Positions 50,484 through 58,097 of a DNA stretch of 64,000 nt are shown one piece after another. This DNA comes from Halobacillus massiliensis (GTDB lineage: Bacteria; Bacillota; Bacilli; Bacillales; Halobacillaceae). A program made the translations under genes and the position numbers. The notes under the pieces are model-generated. The model was given only the letters and a program-made list of their open reading frames with translations, ran no database searches and had not been told where the DNA came from. Numbering within the stretch: position 1 is the stretch's first letter; each line of letters opens with the position of its first letter. The stretch covers positions 3,367,676 through 3,431,675 of the forward strand of contig NZ_LT800499.1 of the NCBI RefSeq assembly GCF_900166625.1, read 5' to 3'.

Positions 50484-50610
50484 TTCCGTTTTAGCGTGGA
50501 GAATATGTGCTGAGAGATAGCTCGCCTCCACCTGGGAGCCGGTGAGTGAGATCGTTCCATTCGTCGATCTCAGCTTGACTCTATATAACTCCGGAAGTTT
50601 GACGGATCAG
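50484..50610 (+). repeat. Degenerate copy of the intergenic repeat
   Basis: It begins GTTCCGTTTTAGCG and keeps GGGAGCCGGTGAGTGAGATCGTTCC and GATCTCAGCTTGACTCTAT (each cited in part) of orientation A, ending in GATCAGTTCC. It separates cstA from the upstream RNA element. Confidence 0.65.
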
Positions 50611-50631
50611 TTCCTTTTTTTGAATAAATAA

Positions 50632-50741
50632 AAGAAGCGAGGCTCCTAATGAGCCTCGCTTCTTTACATATATGTAACCTGCCACCCCATTAGGAAATGG
50701 TTAAGTTCCCGCAGTCGTATTTTACGATGGGATGGCATTAC
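50632..50741 (-). ncRNA. Unassigned structured RNA with intrinsic terminator, possible attenuator
   Basis: On the minus strand a promoter-like TTGCTT-N18-TATTTT (50775-50746) is followed by TGCCATCCCA ... TGGGGTGGCA, a 10-bp stem enclosing a CGTAAAATACG hairpin and GCGGGAACTTAACC. After AGGTTACATATATGTAA comes a 13-bp terminator stem AGAAGCGAGGCTC/GAGCCTCGCTTCT with TTTT. TCCTAATG inside the first domain is complementary to CATTAGGA in the terminator loop, so two exclusive folds are possible. I could not match it to a known riboswitch class. It is either a regulator of cstA or an independent small RNA. Confidence 0.55.
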
Positions 50742-50949
50742 TAATAAAATAGCATATCTGCTGAACGCAAAGCAAGTTGATGGAAAATACTCTTAAAACA
50801 GATTGGTCTTCCCCCTCCCTTTTTGCTAACATAGCTTACGCTTCAGCAACATTTTCCCAGAAAGTATTGGGAGGTTTAGAGACCGGCCAAATAATGGTAA
50901 TGTACAAATAACATTATCTCATTTATTAAAAAAGGAGAGAATGTAACCC

Positions 50950-51054
50950 ATGCAAAGTCGAATAGTCAAAATTCTAGTGTGGATCCCCATTATCATCGTA
51001 GTAATTACAATAGCGCTATTGGCTCTCTCTGTTGCAGGATATGTTGGACGATAA
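50950..51054 (+). CDS. Single-helix membrane peptide, 34 residues
   Basis: MQSRIVKILVWIPIIIVVIT, then IALLALSVAGYVGR. A basic N-terminus precedes one long hydrophobic helix (about 8-30). AAAGGAGAGA lies 10-12 nt before ATG 50950. No family recognised; it could be a small membrane regulator or a toxin-like peptide, but no antisense RNA is evident. Too short for automatic ORF calling, hence moderate confidence. Confidence 0.5.
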   Translation: MQSRIVKILVWIPIIIVVITIALLALSVAGYVGR

Positions 51055-51252
51055 ATACTTAAAATCCCTCAAAATTTCCACCCCTATCCAATTTTTTCGT
51101 CTGGTTGTCACAAAGTTCACAAAAAATACATGAATTCACCTATTAATACTAGCACCAAGTCCCTCTATGCTTTACTATGAGGGGAGGCAGATCTCTCTGT
51201 CGAAGTTTGAAGAAATTACTTCTTAAGTATGAGCATACAGGAGGGCTCCCTC

Positions 51253-52062
51253 GTGTTAGATTATAAAATCTATAATAATGATGAAAATCAACAATACCTT
51301 GTGCTGCTTCATGGTATAGGCGGCAACTCTAATATTTTTGTAAGACAATTGAAGTTTTATAAAGAGCATTTTAACGTAATTACACTCCATCTTCCTGGGC
51401 ATGGAAATTCTTTTGGTATAGATAAATATGGGAACTCTTTTAGCGAAGAAGCTGTAGTCGAAGATATTATCGCTACATTAGATGGATTAAATATTGAAAA
51501 AGCCCATTTCATAGGAGTTTCTTTAGGATCTGTAATGATTCATTATTTAATGAAATCACATCCTGATCGTGTGATCAGTGCTGTTCTAACCGGTGCCATT
51601 ACTGAATTTAACTTCGTTTCTAAAGTCCTTCTTTTCCTTGGAAAAATGATAAAATCTATCACTCCTCATTTGTGGTTATATCACCTGTTTGCATTTATTA
51701 TTATGCCTAAAGCCAATCATAAACAATCCAGGGACACGTTTGTCAGAGAAGCACGGAAAATGAAACGTGAAGACTTTATTGGCTGGTTTGATATTGCTCA
51801 TCGTGTTGGTAAAAGTTATGACCTGGTCCCAAAGCTTGCCCAAAAAATTCCTAAGCTTTATGTTTCAGGAAGTGAAGACCACCTCTTTTTATCCAATCTA
51901 AAAAAAGATATTAAACAGGATATAAATGCCAGCTTAGAACTTATTGAAAAATGCGGCCACGTTTGTAATATTGAAAAGTATAGAGAATTTAATCGGATCA
52001 CTCTCGACTTTCTTAAAGGGAATCGGAAACATAGTGTGAAGCCGGCCAAACAGATCTCTTAG
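51253..52062 (+). CDS. Alpha/beta hydrolase
   Basis: A 269-residue alpha/beta hydrolase. LVLLHGIGGNSNIF forms the oxyanion loop, the nucleophile elbow is GVSLGS (Ser near residue 97), the acid lies in YVSGSEDHLF and the catalytic His in KCGHVCNIEKY. The start is GTG 51253, with AGGAGGG 7 nt upstream; ATG 51229 has no ribosome site. It lies about 25 nt before an acyl-reductase-like SDR gene and probably forms an operon with it. It may hydrolyse an ester or thioester; substrate unknown. Confidence 0.85.
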   Translation: MLDYKIYNNDENQQYLVLLHGIGGNSNIFVRQLKFYKEHFNVITLHLPGHGNSFGIDKYGNSFSEEAVVEDIIATLDGLNIEKAHFIGVSLGSVMIHYLMKSHPDRVISAVLTGAITEFNFVSKVLLFLGKMIKSITPHLWLYHLFAFIIMPKANHKQSRDTFVREARKMKREDFIGWFDIAHRVGKSYDLVPKLAQKIPKLYVSGSEDHLFLSNLKKDIKQDINASLELIEKCGHVCNIEKYREFNRITLDFLKGNRKHSVKPAKQIS

Positions 52063-52086
52063 AAACGCCGAAACGGAGTGAAGGAT

Positions 52087-53142
52087 TTGAATATATTTTT
52101 AACCGGATCGACTGGTTTTCTAGGTGGGAAATTAATTCATAACTTAATGAAAGATAAGGAGCATCATGTGTTCCTGCTCGTCCGAAACTTAGGAAAAGCC
52201 AATCAGCTTAAAAAAACTTTTTCATCAGAGAAACAGCAGCGAATTCACATTATTGAAGGAGATATTACTTCTCCCTATTGTGGACTATCGGAAGAAATTT
52301 TCAGTCAGCTTAGAGGCAAAATCGATTGTTTTTATCACTCAGCAGCGCTTGTAAAATTCGATCACGACCTTAGTGAGGAGCTTTTTGCGATCAATTATAC
52401 AGGCACTCTTAATACGTTAGAGCTGGCGAAAGAACTTGGTGTCAAAAAGTTTTTCTATATAAGTACTGCTTATACTGTAGGAAAAAACAGTCATGGAATC
52501 GAAGAGCTTTATCCGCTGGATGCTGAGTATCACAATCCTTATGAAGCCAGCAAAGTGAAGTCGGAGCATCTTGTCTTTTCATATAGTGACCAGATGGATG
52601 TTTCTATTTTCCGTCCGGCTATAATTGTAGGGGATTCTGAAACAGGTGAAGCAGATTCAGAATTCACCCTGTATGGTTTCATGAGAGCCCTGGATATTTT
52701 TAAGCGCCGGATGATGAGAAAAAAAGATGCTGATCAAAACGAGAAATATCGAGTCATTGCCAATCAGGAAGGAACATCAAATTTTGTTCCTGTTGATTAC
52801 GTAGCAGACGTGCTGAGCCTGGCTGTCACAAAAGCTGAGCCTCATACAATTTATAACATTACGAACCCTGAACCGCCGACAAACTTTGAAATTATGAACA
52901 TGTTTAAAGAAGCTCTTCAATTTGATCAGCTTGACCTCGTAAACAGCCAGGGCAAATATGAACTGAGTGAAGAAGAGAAGCAGTTAAACGGCATGGTTGA
53001 TATTTTTCGTGTATATTTAGCGGGAAATATAGCTTTTAAAGATCACAATACTCAGAGATTAATAGAGGGTACAGAAGTAGAACACCTTCGCCTTTCTTCT
53101 GAAACTATCCAAATGATTATCAATGCTTACTTTACAAATTAA
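52087..53142 (+). CDS. Extended SDR, thioester/acyl reductase-like (NAD_binding_4)
   Basis: A 351-residue NAD(P)-binding protein. The Rossmann loop is MNIFLTGSTGFLGGKLI at the N-terminus, ACYP-like strand positions follow (YHSAALVKFD), and the catalytic YxxxK appears as YEASKVKSE near 155. The pattern is that of the male-sterility/thioester-reductase branch of extended SDRs, which reduce acyl-thioesters or epimerise sugars. I prefer TTG 52087 (GGAG at 8 nt, natural N-terminus) over GTG 52078. With the hydrolase before it, the pair could act on lipid or polyketide-like thioesters; this is inference. Confidence 0.82.
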   Translation: MNIFLTGSTGFLGGKLIHNLMKDKEHHVFLLVRNLGKANQLKKTFSSEKQQRIHIIEGDITSPYCGLSEEIFSQLRGKIDCFYHSAALVKFDHDLSEELFAINYTGTLNTLELAKELGVKKFFYISTAYTVGKNSHGIEELYPLDAEYHNPYEASKVKSEHLVFSYSDQMDVSIFRPAIIVGDSETGEADSEFTLYGFMRALDIFKRRMMRKKDADQNEKYRVIANQEGTSNFVPVDYVADVLSLAVTKAEPHTIYNITNPEPPTNFEIMNMFKEALQFDQLDLVNSQGKYELSEEEKQLNGMVDIFRVYLAGNIAFKDHNTQRLIEGTEVEHLRLSSETIQMIINAYFTN

Positions 53143-53143
53143 A

Positions 53144-53180
53144 GAAACCTCTGAAGATTAAACTCTTCAGAGGTTTTTTT
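53144..53180. terminator. Terminator between the SDR and MFS genes
   Basis: Stem AAACCTCTGAAGA/TCTTCAGAGGTTT with a 6-nt loop and seven T on the plus strand; it abuts the convergent MFS stop. Confidence 0.9.
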
Positions 53181-54356
53181 CTAGGCTGCCGCTTTTTGAC
53201 TGGATTTTTCACTATTTAAGAAAAGGGACACTATAAACATTAATGCTAGGAAAATAAGAACAACACTAAACCCTCCTGTGTGGCCAAAAGCTTCCGAAGC
53301 CATTCCTACAATATAACCAGCGATTCCTCCACCAATTCCAGAGGCAATATAAATTAATCCAAGCGCGGAACCGCTATTCTTAGAAAGCTGAGTACCGAAT
53401 GCCGTGGCCGTAGGGAATAGAGTCGAGAAGAATAGCCCTGCACCGGCAAACAAATAAGGAACGCTGTTGGCGAACAGAAAACTGATTCCTACCATAATTA
53501 CTGATCCAGCTGAGAATGTTATTAATATTATCCGTTCGTTTATCCAATTGGACAGATAAGCCACTCCGAGGCGTCCAGCCATAAAGAATACAGAAAACAG
53601 GGAAAGAATGGTGGCTACCATATCCTCTTTTTCACTTTCTGAGATGCCGCCAAGTTCAAGCGATTTCAGATAGCTTGGGAAAAAGTTGGTGAACGATACC
53701 TCTGAAGATACTTGAAGCATTAAGAACACCATCAAAAAGACGAACTGAGCATCTTTCAACATAGGAATAAAAGCCTTAAGGTTGACTTTCTCTACCTTTC
53801 CTACCGGGAAGGCGACAGAAGTGATATAAATAATTACTCCTACAATTAAAACAGCGATTCCTACGTAAAATACTCTCCAGGATGCAAACTGAAACAGATA
53901 ATTTAGAATCTGAGGAAAGAGAACCATTCCCAGTCCGTATACACCCATTGCGTAGTTAAACATCTGACGCTGCTTCTCAGGATAAGCGGCCGGTACGATC
54001 GCATTTGAAGCAACACCTAGCGCACCAAGTCCAAAACCAATAATCATATAAAAGCCTAAGAAAAACATAATATTTGGTGCTGCACCGGTTCCGACAAATC
54101 CACCAGCCATAATTATGGCACTTATGATGGTCATCGTCCGTAAGCCTTTTTTATCTGTATAATAGCCGATGATTACACTGGCTAATGTAAAGCCTAGCTG
54201 GAAGATGAAAACGATAAATCCAAACTCGCCCATGTCGAGTCCCAGGTCTGTTTCCACCTGATCCAGGACAATGCCTTTAGTGTTCGTTACTCCTCCAGAT
54301 ATAAACTGAGTAAACATGAGTATGACTAACGCATGAATACTTTTTCCTTTTGACAT
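53181..54356 (-). CDS. MFS transporter (OFA/12-TM type)
   Basis: A 391-residue transporter with 12 predicted helices. The first cytoplasmic loop GYYTDKKGLRTM (near residues 60-71) is motif A, and the NFFPSYLKSLELGGISESEKEDMV loop lies after the sixth and seventh helices. No substrate-specific motif can be read; carboxylate transport is possible. ATG 54356 follows AGGAGGTCC; the longer frame from 54425 has no such site. It stands alone on the minus strand. Confidence 0.86.
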   Translation of the reverse strand: MSKGKSIHALVILMFTQFISGGVTNTKGIVLDQVETDLGLDMGEFGFIVFIFQLGFTLASVIIGYYTDKKGLRTMTIISAIIMAGGFVGTGAAPNIMFFLGFYMIIGFGLGALGVASNAIVPAAYPEKQRQMFNYAMGVYGLGMVLFPQILNYLFQFASWRVFYVGIAVLIVGVIIYITSVAFPVGKVEKVNLKAFIPMLKDAQFVFLMVFLMLQVSSEVSFTNFFPSYLKSLELGGISESEKEDMVATILSLFSVFFMAGRLGVAYLSNWINERIILITFSAGSVIMVGISFLFANSVPYLFAGAGLFFSTLFPTATAFGTQLSKNSGSALGLIYIASGIGGGIAGYIVGMASEAFGHTGGFSVVLIFLALMFIVSLFLNSEKSSQKAAA

Positions 54357-54453
54357 GATAAGGACCTCCTGCAATGTATATAAATTAGTACATTTCCGGA
54401 GATACCCTGGCCTTAACCCAGTCAAACATATGCAAACGATAACAAATAAAAAT

Positions 54454-54480
54454 AAAAAAATCAGGCCTTACAGCCTGATT
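54454..54480 (-). terminator. Terminator of the metallophosphoesterase gene
   Basis: Minus-strand stem AATCAGGC/GCCTGATT with a 6-nt loop followed by seven T. Confidence 0.88.
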
Positions 54481-54494
54481 AATCTTAAATTCGC

Positions 54495-55220
54495 TTATTT
54501 AATTGTAGAAGCATTCATAAGAAGCTCTCTCAACAGTTTCTTTTGCGGATAGTCCGAAGATTTCACTTCTTCTACTGTTTCTTCCAGGTTGTAACTCGTA
54601 CGAATAATTGAAACTTGAACCCCTTCCTCTTCAATGTCTACTACAGCATATGACGGCTGAGCAAGCCCATCAAAAGGGAGACCTACACTTCCTGTATTAA
54701 TAATAATCTTTCCCTCAATATGACGAATGAATGGCTGATGAATATGACCATAAATATATATATCAGCTTCATCATTTTTCATTAACTTCTCCTTCATGGA
54801 TTCATCTGAGAAGGAAGGTTGAACGACTTCAAATAAATTATCGGGTAGAGCATGAAAAGCGTGGATATGCACTCCGTCAAAGTCTTCATCTATTTCAGTC
54901 GGCAGCTGATCTAAATAATATACAGACTCACTTTTCATTTTATTCGTCGTCCATTCTTTCTCTTCATTCATTAGATCCAGTGAATCATCAGGGACTTCAC
55001 CTTGCTGTACGCCACGTACAACCCACTCATCAGCATTTCCTTTAATCACTTCAGCCTCAAGTTCACGAATTATTTGTATAGAGCGTTCAGGCTCAAGACC
55101 TCTGAATGCAAGATCCCCAAGGATAAACAACTTGTCTATTTTTCTATTTTTGAGATCTTGAAGTACCGCTTCCAAAGCGCTTGCGTTTCCATGTATATCT
55201 GAAATAAAAGCTAGTCTCAT
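54495..55220 (-). CDS. Metallophosphoesterase (YfcE/calcineurin-like)
   Basis: A 241-residue phosphoesterase with the ordered metal-site motifs DIHGN (residues ~7-11), GDLAFRG (~37), KGNADEW (~63), HAFHALP (~136) and YGHIHQPF (~172). It hydrolyses phosphomono- or diesters using two metals; natural substrates are unknown. ATG 55220 is set by AAGGAGCC. No signal peptide, so it is cytosolic. Confidence 0.9.
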   Translation of the reverse strand: MRLAFISDIHGNASALEAVLQDLKNRKIDKLFILGDLAFRGLEPERSIQIIRELEAEVIKGNADEWVVRGVQQGEVPDDSLDLMNEEKEWTTNKMKSESVYYLDQLPTEIDEDFDGVHIHAFHALPDNLFEVVQPSFSDESMKEKLMKNDEADIYIYGHIHQPFIRHIEGKIIINTGSVGLPFDGLAQPSYAVVDIEEEGVQVSIIRTSYNLEETVEEVKSSDYPQKKLLRELLMNASTIK

Positions 55221-55284
55221 AATCGGCTCCTTCATTTATGATTGTTCTTCTGGAGTATGATTACCCATTTCACCTTTTCGTAAA

Positions 55285-56214
55285 CTAATTTAGTCTTCGT
55301 GCTATTGTTCGAGAAAAGTTATCATAATAAAGTTTCTGGAAAATATAAATACCTTCATAGAAGGTGCTGTTGTAGTCGCCTGATTGTTTATTTATCGTCC
55401 AGCAAGTGGCAAGAACTGTATGAGCAAAACCCCATAGTAGGAGACGCTCTTTGTTTAGCCCAAGTTTTTCTATAAAAATTTCAATCCTGCGGCTGATAAC
55501 CTTAAACTTCCCCTCTTCCGGCAGGCAATTCAGCAAATATTGTATAATGTCATACTCCACTTCACCGACAAGTCCTTTAGGGTCAATTGCTGTCCATGAG
55601 CTTCCACTCTGTAATATATTATAGTGGTGAAAATCCCCATGTAAAACTACCCTTTTACTCATAGATTGATTTAAATAGGTGAATACTTGCAGTGCTTCAA
55701 GAATAAGTCCAGCGGAGATTGGACCAAGACCGTAGGGATTCTTCTTATAGAATTTTGTTAAATTCTTCTCCCTTTCTCTTGTAGAAGGAAGATGACACTT
55801 TTCTGGTTTAACACCTAATCGACTTAATACTTCTGAAGCAATAGAAACTGCTTCTGTATCATTTTGAATTTTTGCGAGGTTATGTCCAGGAGTAATTTTA
55901 TCCAGAATTAATATTCGTCTCTTTTGATCATGATCAATCAGATTTACAATTCCTTTAGATTTTAACGTTTGCAAGGTTTCCCTTTCGTTCTTATACCCAT
56001 CTTCAGGGAGCCATAGCTTAACGACGACTTCGCTTCCGTCTTTTCGTACTGCAGGTGCCACATAATTATAGGAAAGTGTATAGGGGAACCCGATGGTGAG
56101 GTTCCAACGGCTTTCACAATAACTTAACAGCTCAGGAAGCTCTTTCAGCCATTTTTCCCCTTCCTGCCCACAGGCTAATTTTACATTCTTCACAAATTGC
56201 TCCTGAAGCTTCAT
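55285..56214 (-). CDS. APH(6)-like kinase (aminoglycoside/hydroxyurea antibiotic resistance kinase family)
   Basis: A 309-residue kinase-like protein. VVVKLWLP carries the ATP-binding lysine, the catalytic loop is VVLHGDFHHYNILQSG (Asp and Asn near 195-200), and AIDPKGLVGEVEYDI is the metal-binding DPKG motif characteristic of streptomycin 6-kinase (StrA/APH(6)) and hydroxyurea kinases. Many environmental relatives confer no clinical resistance and may phosphorylate other small molecules. GAGGAGAAG precedes ATG 56214. It is not associated with any mobile element here, so it is probably native. Confidence 0.87.
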   Translation of the reverse strand: MKLQEQFVKNVKLACGQEGEKWLKELPELLSYCESRWNLTIGFPYTLSYNYVAPAVRKDGSEVVVKLWLPEDGYKNERETLQTLKSKGIVNLIDHDQKRRILILDKITPGHNLAKIQNDTEAVSIASEVLSRLGVKPEKCHLPSTREREKNLTKFYKKNPYGLGPISAGLILEALQVFTYLNQSMSKRVVLHGDFHHYNILQSGSSWTAIDPKGLVGEVEYDIIQYLLNCLPEEGKFKVISRRIEIFIEKLGLNKERLLLWGFAHTVLATCWTINKQSGDYNSTFYEGIYIFQKLYYDNFSRTIARRLN

Positions 56215-56324
56215 TTATCTTCTCCTCACTAACTCTAGTACTGGCTGCATACCGGGCTTACAAATCTTTTTTGAAAAATCCCTTTTCATGACTGATCAAT
56301 TCTTTGGCTTTTAAGATAGGTCTG

Positions 56325-56487
56325 TTCCCTTTACTTTTTATTAGAGAAAAGCGGCTGGGATATGCTCGCTTTCCGCGGGGAGCCGGGGAGCTAGCTCGTT
56401 CCACTCGCGGATCTCACCATGGCTCTATCTCCCTGCAGGAGTCTCACAATTTCCCAGCCGCTTTATCATTATTAGTGGAAACGGAAC
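56325..56487 (+). repeat. Intergenic palindromic repeat, copy 3 (orientation A)
   Basis: Ends GTTCCC(TTT) and GGAAACGGAAC; core TGCTCGCTTTCCGCGGGGAG, GAGCTAGCTCGTTCC and CTGCAGGAGTCTCAC. Nearly identical to the copies at 39160 and 61330. The 342-nt gap 56215-56556 holds no gene. Confidence 0.85.
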
Positions 56488-56556
56488 ATTTAATCCTTTT
56501 GGAAACTTAAATGTTCCGAACCCTTCACTTTCCTCAAACGCAAAACCACCAAGTGT

Positions 56557-57999
56557 TTAACTAGTTTGTAGTCTCTTCTCTCTAATATCGCGCTTCTTAG
56601 GGGTGCTGCTCATTTCCTGAAGGTGTTTTCGGTATAAATACATGACCATCAGGTGGACTTTCGCCTGTGTATATTTATAAATAAACCATGGCAGGGATGG
56701 AAGATAGTCATGAACGGCTACAATACACTGGTTTGTATTAGGAATCTGTCTGAACTCAAGGCGTCCCCTTGTGTTTTTCTTTGAGTTAAAAAATAATCCG
56801 CCAGTTATATAATATAACGACCGTCTTGTTGTACTTCGCTGCTTAGAATAAGACAGTTTTAGCAAAGGGAGAGGTGGGACTGCCAGTCTGATCTTATAGT
56901 TATTTTTATTATCACTATTTGTTTTAATCACAGGAGAAAACTTATCCGCCAGCCATTCCACGTAGTGCTGAGCTGCCCATTGTGCGCTTTTGCCTTGCGG
57001 AAGTTCAATTCTCTGCACGGACCTTACATCTTGTTTCACTTTAGGTGCTTTAAGTTTCTTTGCACTTGATTCCTGCTTTTCTTTTTCTTCAGCTAACGAC
57101 CATTCTGCAGCATCTTTAAACATGGTTCTTCCGTAACTCACTTCAGCATCCATATTTTCTTTCTCAGCTGTCATTGGATGAATCAGGCTTTCTATTAACG
57201 GATACACCTGTTCCCTGGGGGTCTGTGTAGTAAGACTAACCCATAGTCTTGATAATTTTATCGTAATAAATGGAACGTCAAAAAGTTTCGGCTTTTTTCC
57301 CATGGCTTCCGCTGTCTGCAGCATCATATCTTTATATGTCATAACTTCCGGACCGCCGACATCCAATGACCTGCCTGAAAGCTTATCGTTCCCGATGCTT
57401 TTATTGAGCGCTTCCAGAACATCTGGCAGAGCGATTGGATGTGTCTTAATTCTCGTCCATTTTGGCAGAGCCATCACCGGGAGTCTTCGGACAAGCTTTG
57501 CTAAAATCGGGAATGAAGACCCTTTCGGTCCAACGATCAGTCCAGCTCTAATCGTTGTCACCGGTACACCGTAAGATCGTAAAACTTCTTCTACTTCCAG
57601 ACGGCTTCTTAAATGACGGGAAAGCTTCCCATTCTTAGGAATAATACCGCTTAAGTAAATGATTTGTTTTACACCATTTTTTCTCGCGGCCTGTGCAAAG
57701 TTATCAGCAAGAATGACATCCATATCTTCAAATGTTCCCTGAGTCAGCTTAGCTGACGGCATCATGGAATGCACGAGATATACAGCAATATCGGCTCCTT
57801 TCAACCCTTTTTCCGCATCGGCCAGTGAATATAAATCACATGAACGCCATTTCACATGGGGACTGTCTTCTTTTTCATCCCCATTCCTGGACAGTGCAAT
57901 TACCTCTGCATTTACTGTGATCTTTTCTAACAGATTGCTTCCTATATAGCCGCTTGCGCCTGTTAAAGCAATCACCGGACGTTTCCTATTTTTATTCAA
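56557..57999 (-). CDS. NAD(P)H-binding SDR-like protein with C-terminal DUF2867-like domain
   Basis: A 480-residue two-domain protein. The N-terminal 240 residues are an atypical SDR (VIALTGASGYIGSNLLEKI; YLVHSMMP; IYLSGIIPKNG), related to NmrA-type nucleotide-sensing proteins. A linker rich in Lys and Gln (about 310-340) leads to a C-terminal domain of roughly 140 residues ending in HDYLPSLPWFIYKYTQAKVHLMVMYLYRKHL, as in fused DUF2867-type proteins. The start is probably TTG 57999 (AAGGAGG 9 nt upstream, natural MNKNRKRPVIALTG); ATG 58026 is the longer alternative. Function unknown, possibly redox or envelope stress. Confidence 0.82.
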   Translation of the reverse strand: MNKNRKRPVIALTGASGYIGSNLLEKITVNAEVIALSRNGDEKEDSPHVKWRSCDLYSLADAEKGLKGADIAVYLVHSMMPSAKLTQGTFEDMDVILADNFAQAARKNGVKQIIYLSGIIPKNGKLSRHLRSRLEVEEVLRSYGVPVTTIRAGLIVGPKGSSFPILAKLVRRLPVMALPKWTRIKTHPIALPDVLEALNKSIGNDKLSGRSLDVGGPEVMTYKDMMLQTAEAMGKKPKLFDVPFITIKLSRLWVSLTTQTPREQVYPLIESLIHPMTAEKENMDAEVSYGRTMFKDAAEWSLAEEKEKQESSAKKLKAPKVKQDVRSVQRIELPQGKSAQWAAQHYVEWLADKFSPVIKTNSDNKNNYKIRLAVPPLPLLKLSYSKQRSTTRRSLYYITGGLFFNSKKNTRGRLEFRQIPNTNQCIVAVHDYLPSLPWFIYKYTQAKVHLMVMYLYRKHLQEMSSTPKKRDIREKRLQTS

Positions 58000-58061
58000 T
58001 TGATCAAGCCTCCTTACATTCTCCATTCCCTCATGGTAAGTCTTTTAACGCTTGAGTAAAT

Positions 58062-58091
58062 AAAAAAGCTGCCGAAATTCAGCAGCTTTTC
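58062..58091 (-). terminator. Terminator of the acyl-CoA ligase gene
   Basis: Minus-strand stem AAAGCTGC/GCAGCTTT with a TGAATTTCG loop followed by six T. Confidence 0.88.
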
Positions 58092-58097
58092 CTTTTA

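Noticed and set aside
50304-50531. 75-codon minus-strand frame upstream of cstA
   Set aside because: It runs through the degenerate intergenic repeat and has no ribosome site.
50800-50825. C-rich stretch resembling an FsrA- or RsaE-type small RNA
   Set aside because: Only a short CCCCCTCCC tract; no promoter or terminator on the plus strand supports an RNA.
55285-56214. APH(6)-like kinase as an acquired antibiotic-resistance gene
   Set aside because: No mobile element, and no composition change versus neighbours; probably a native chromosomal kinase.
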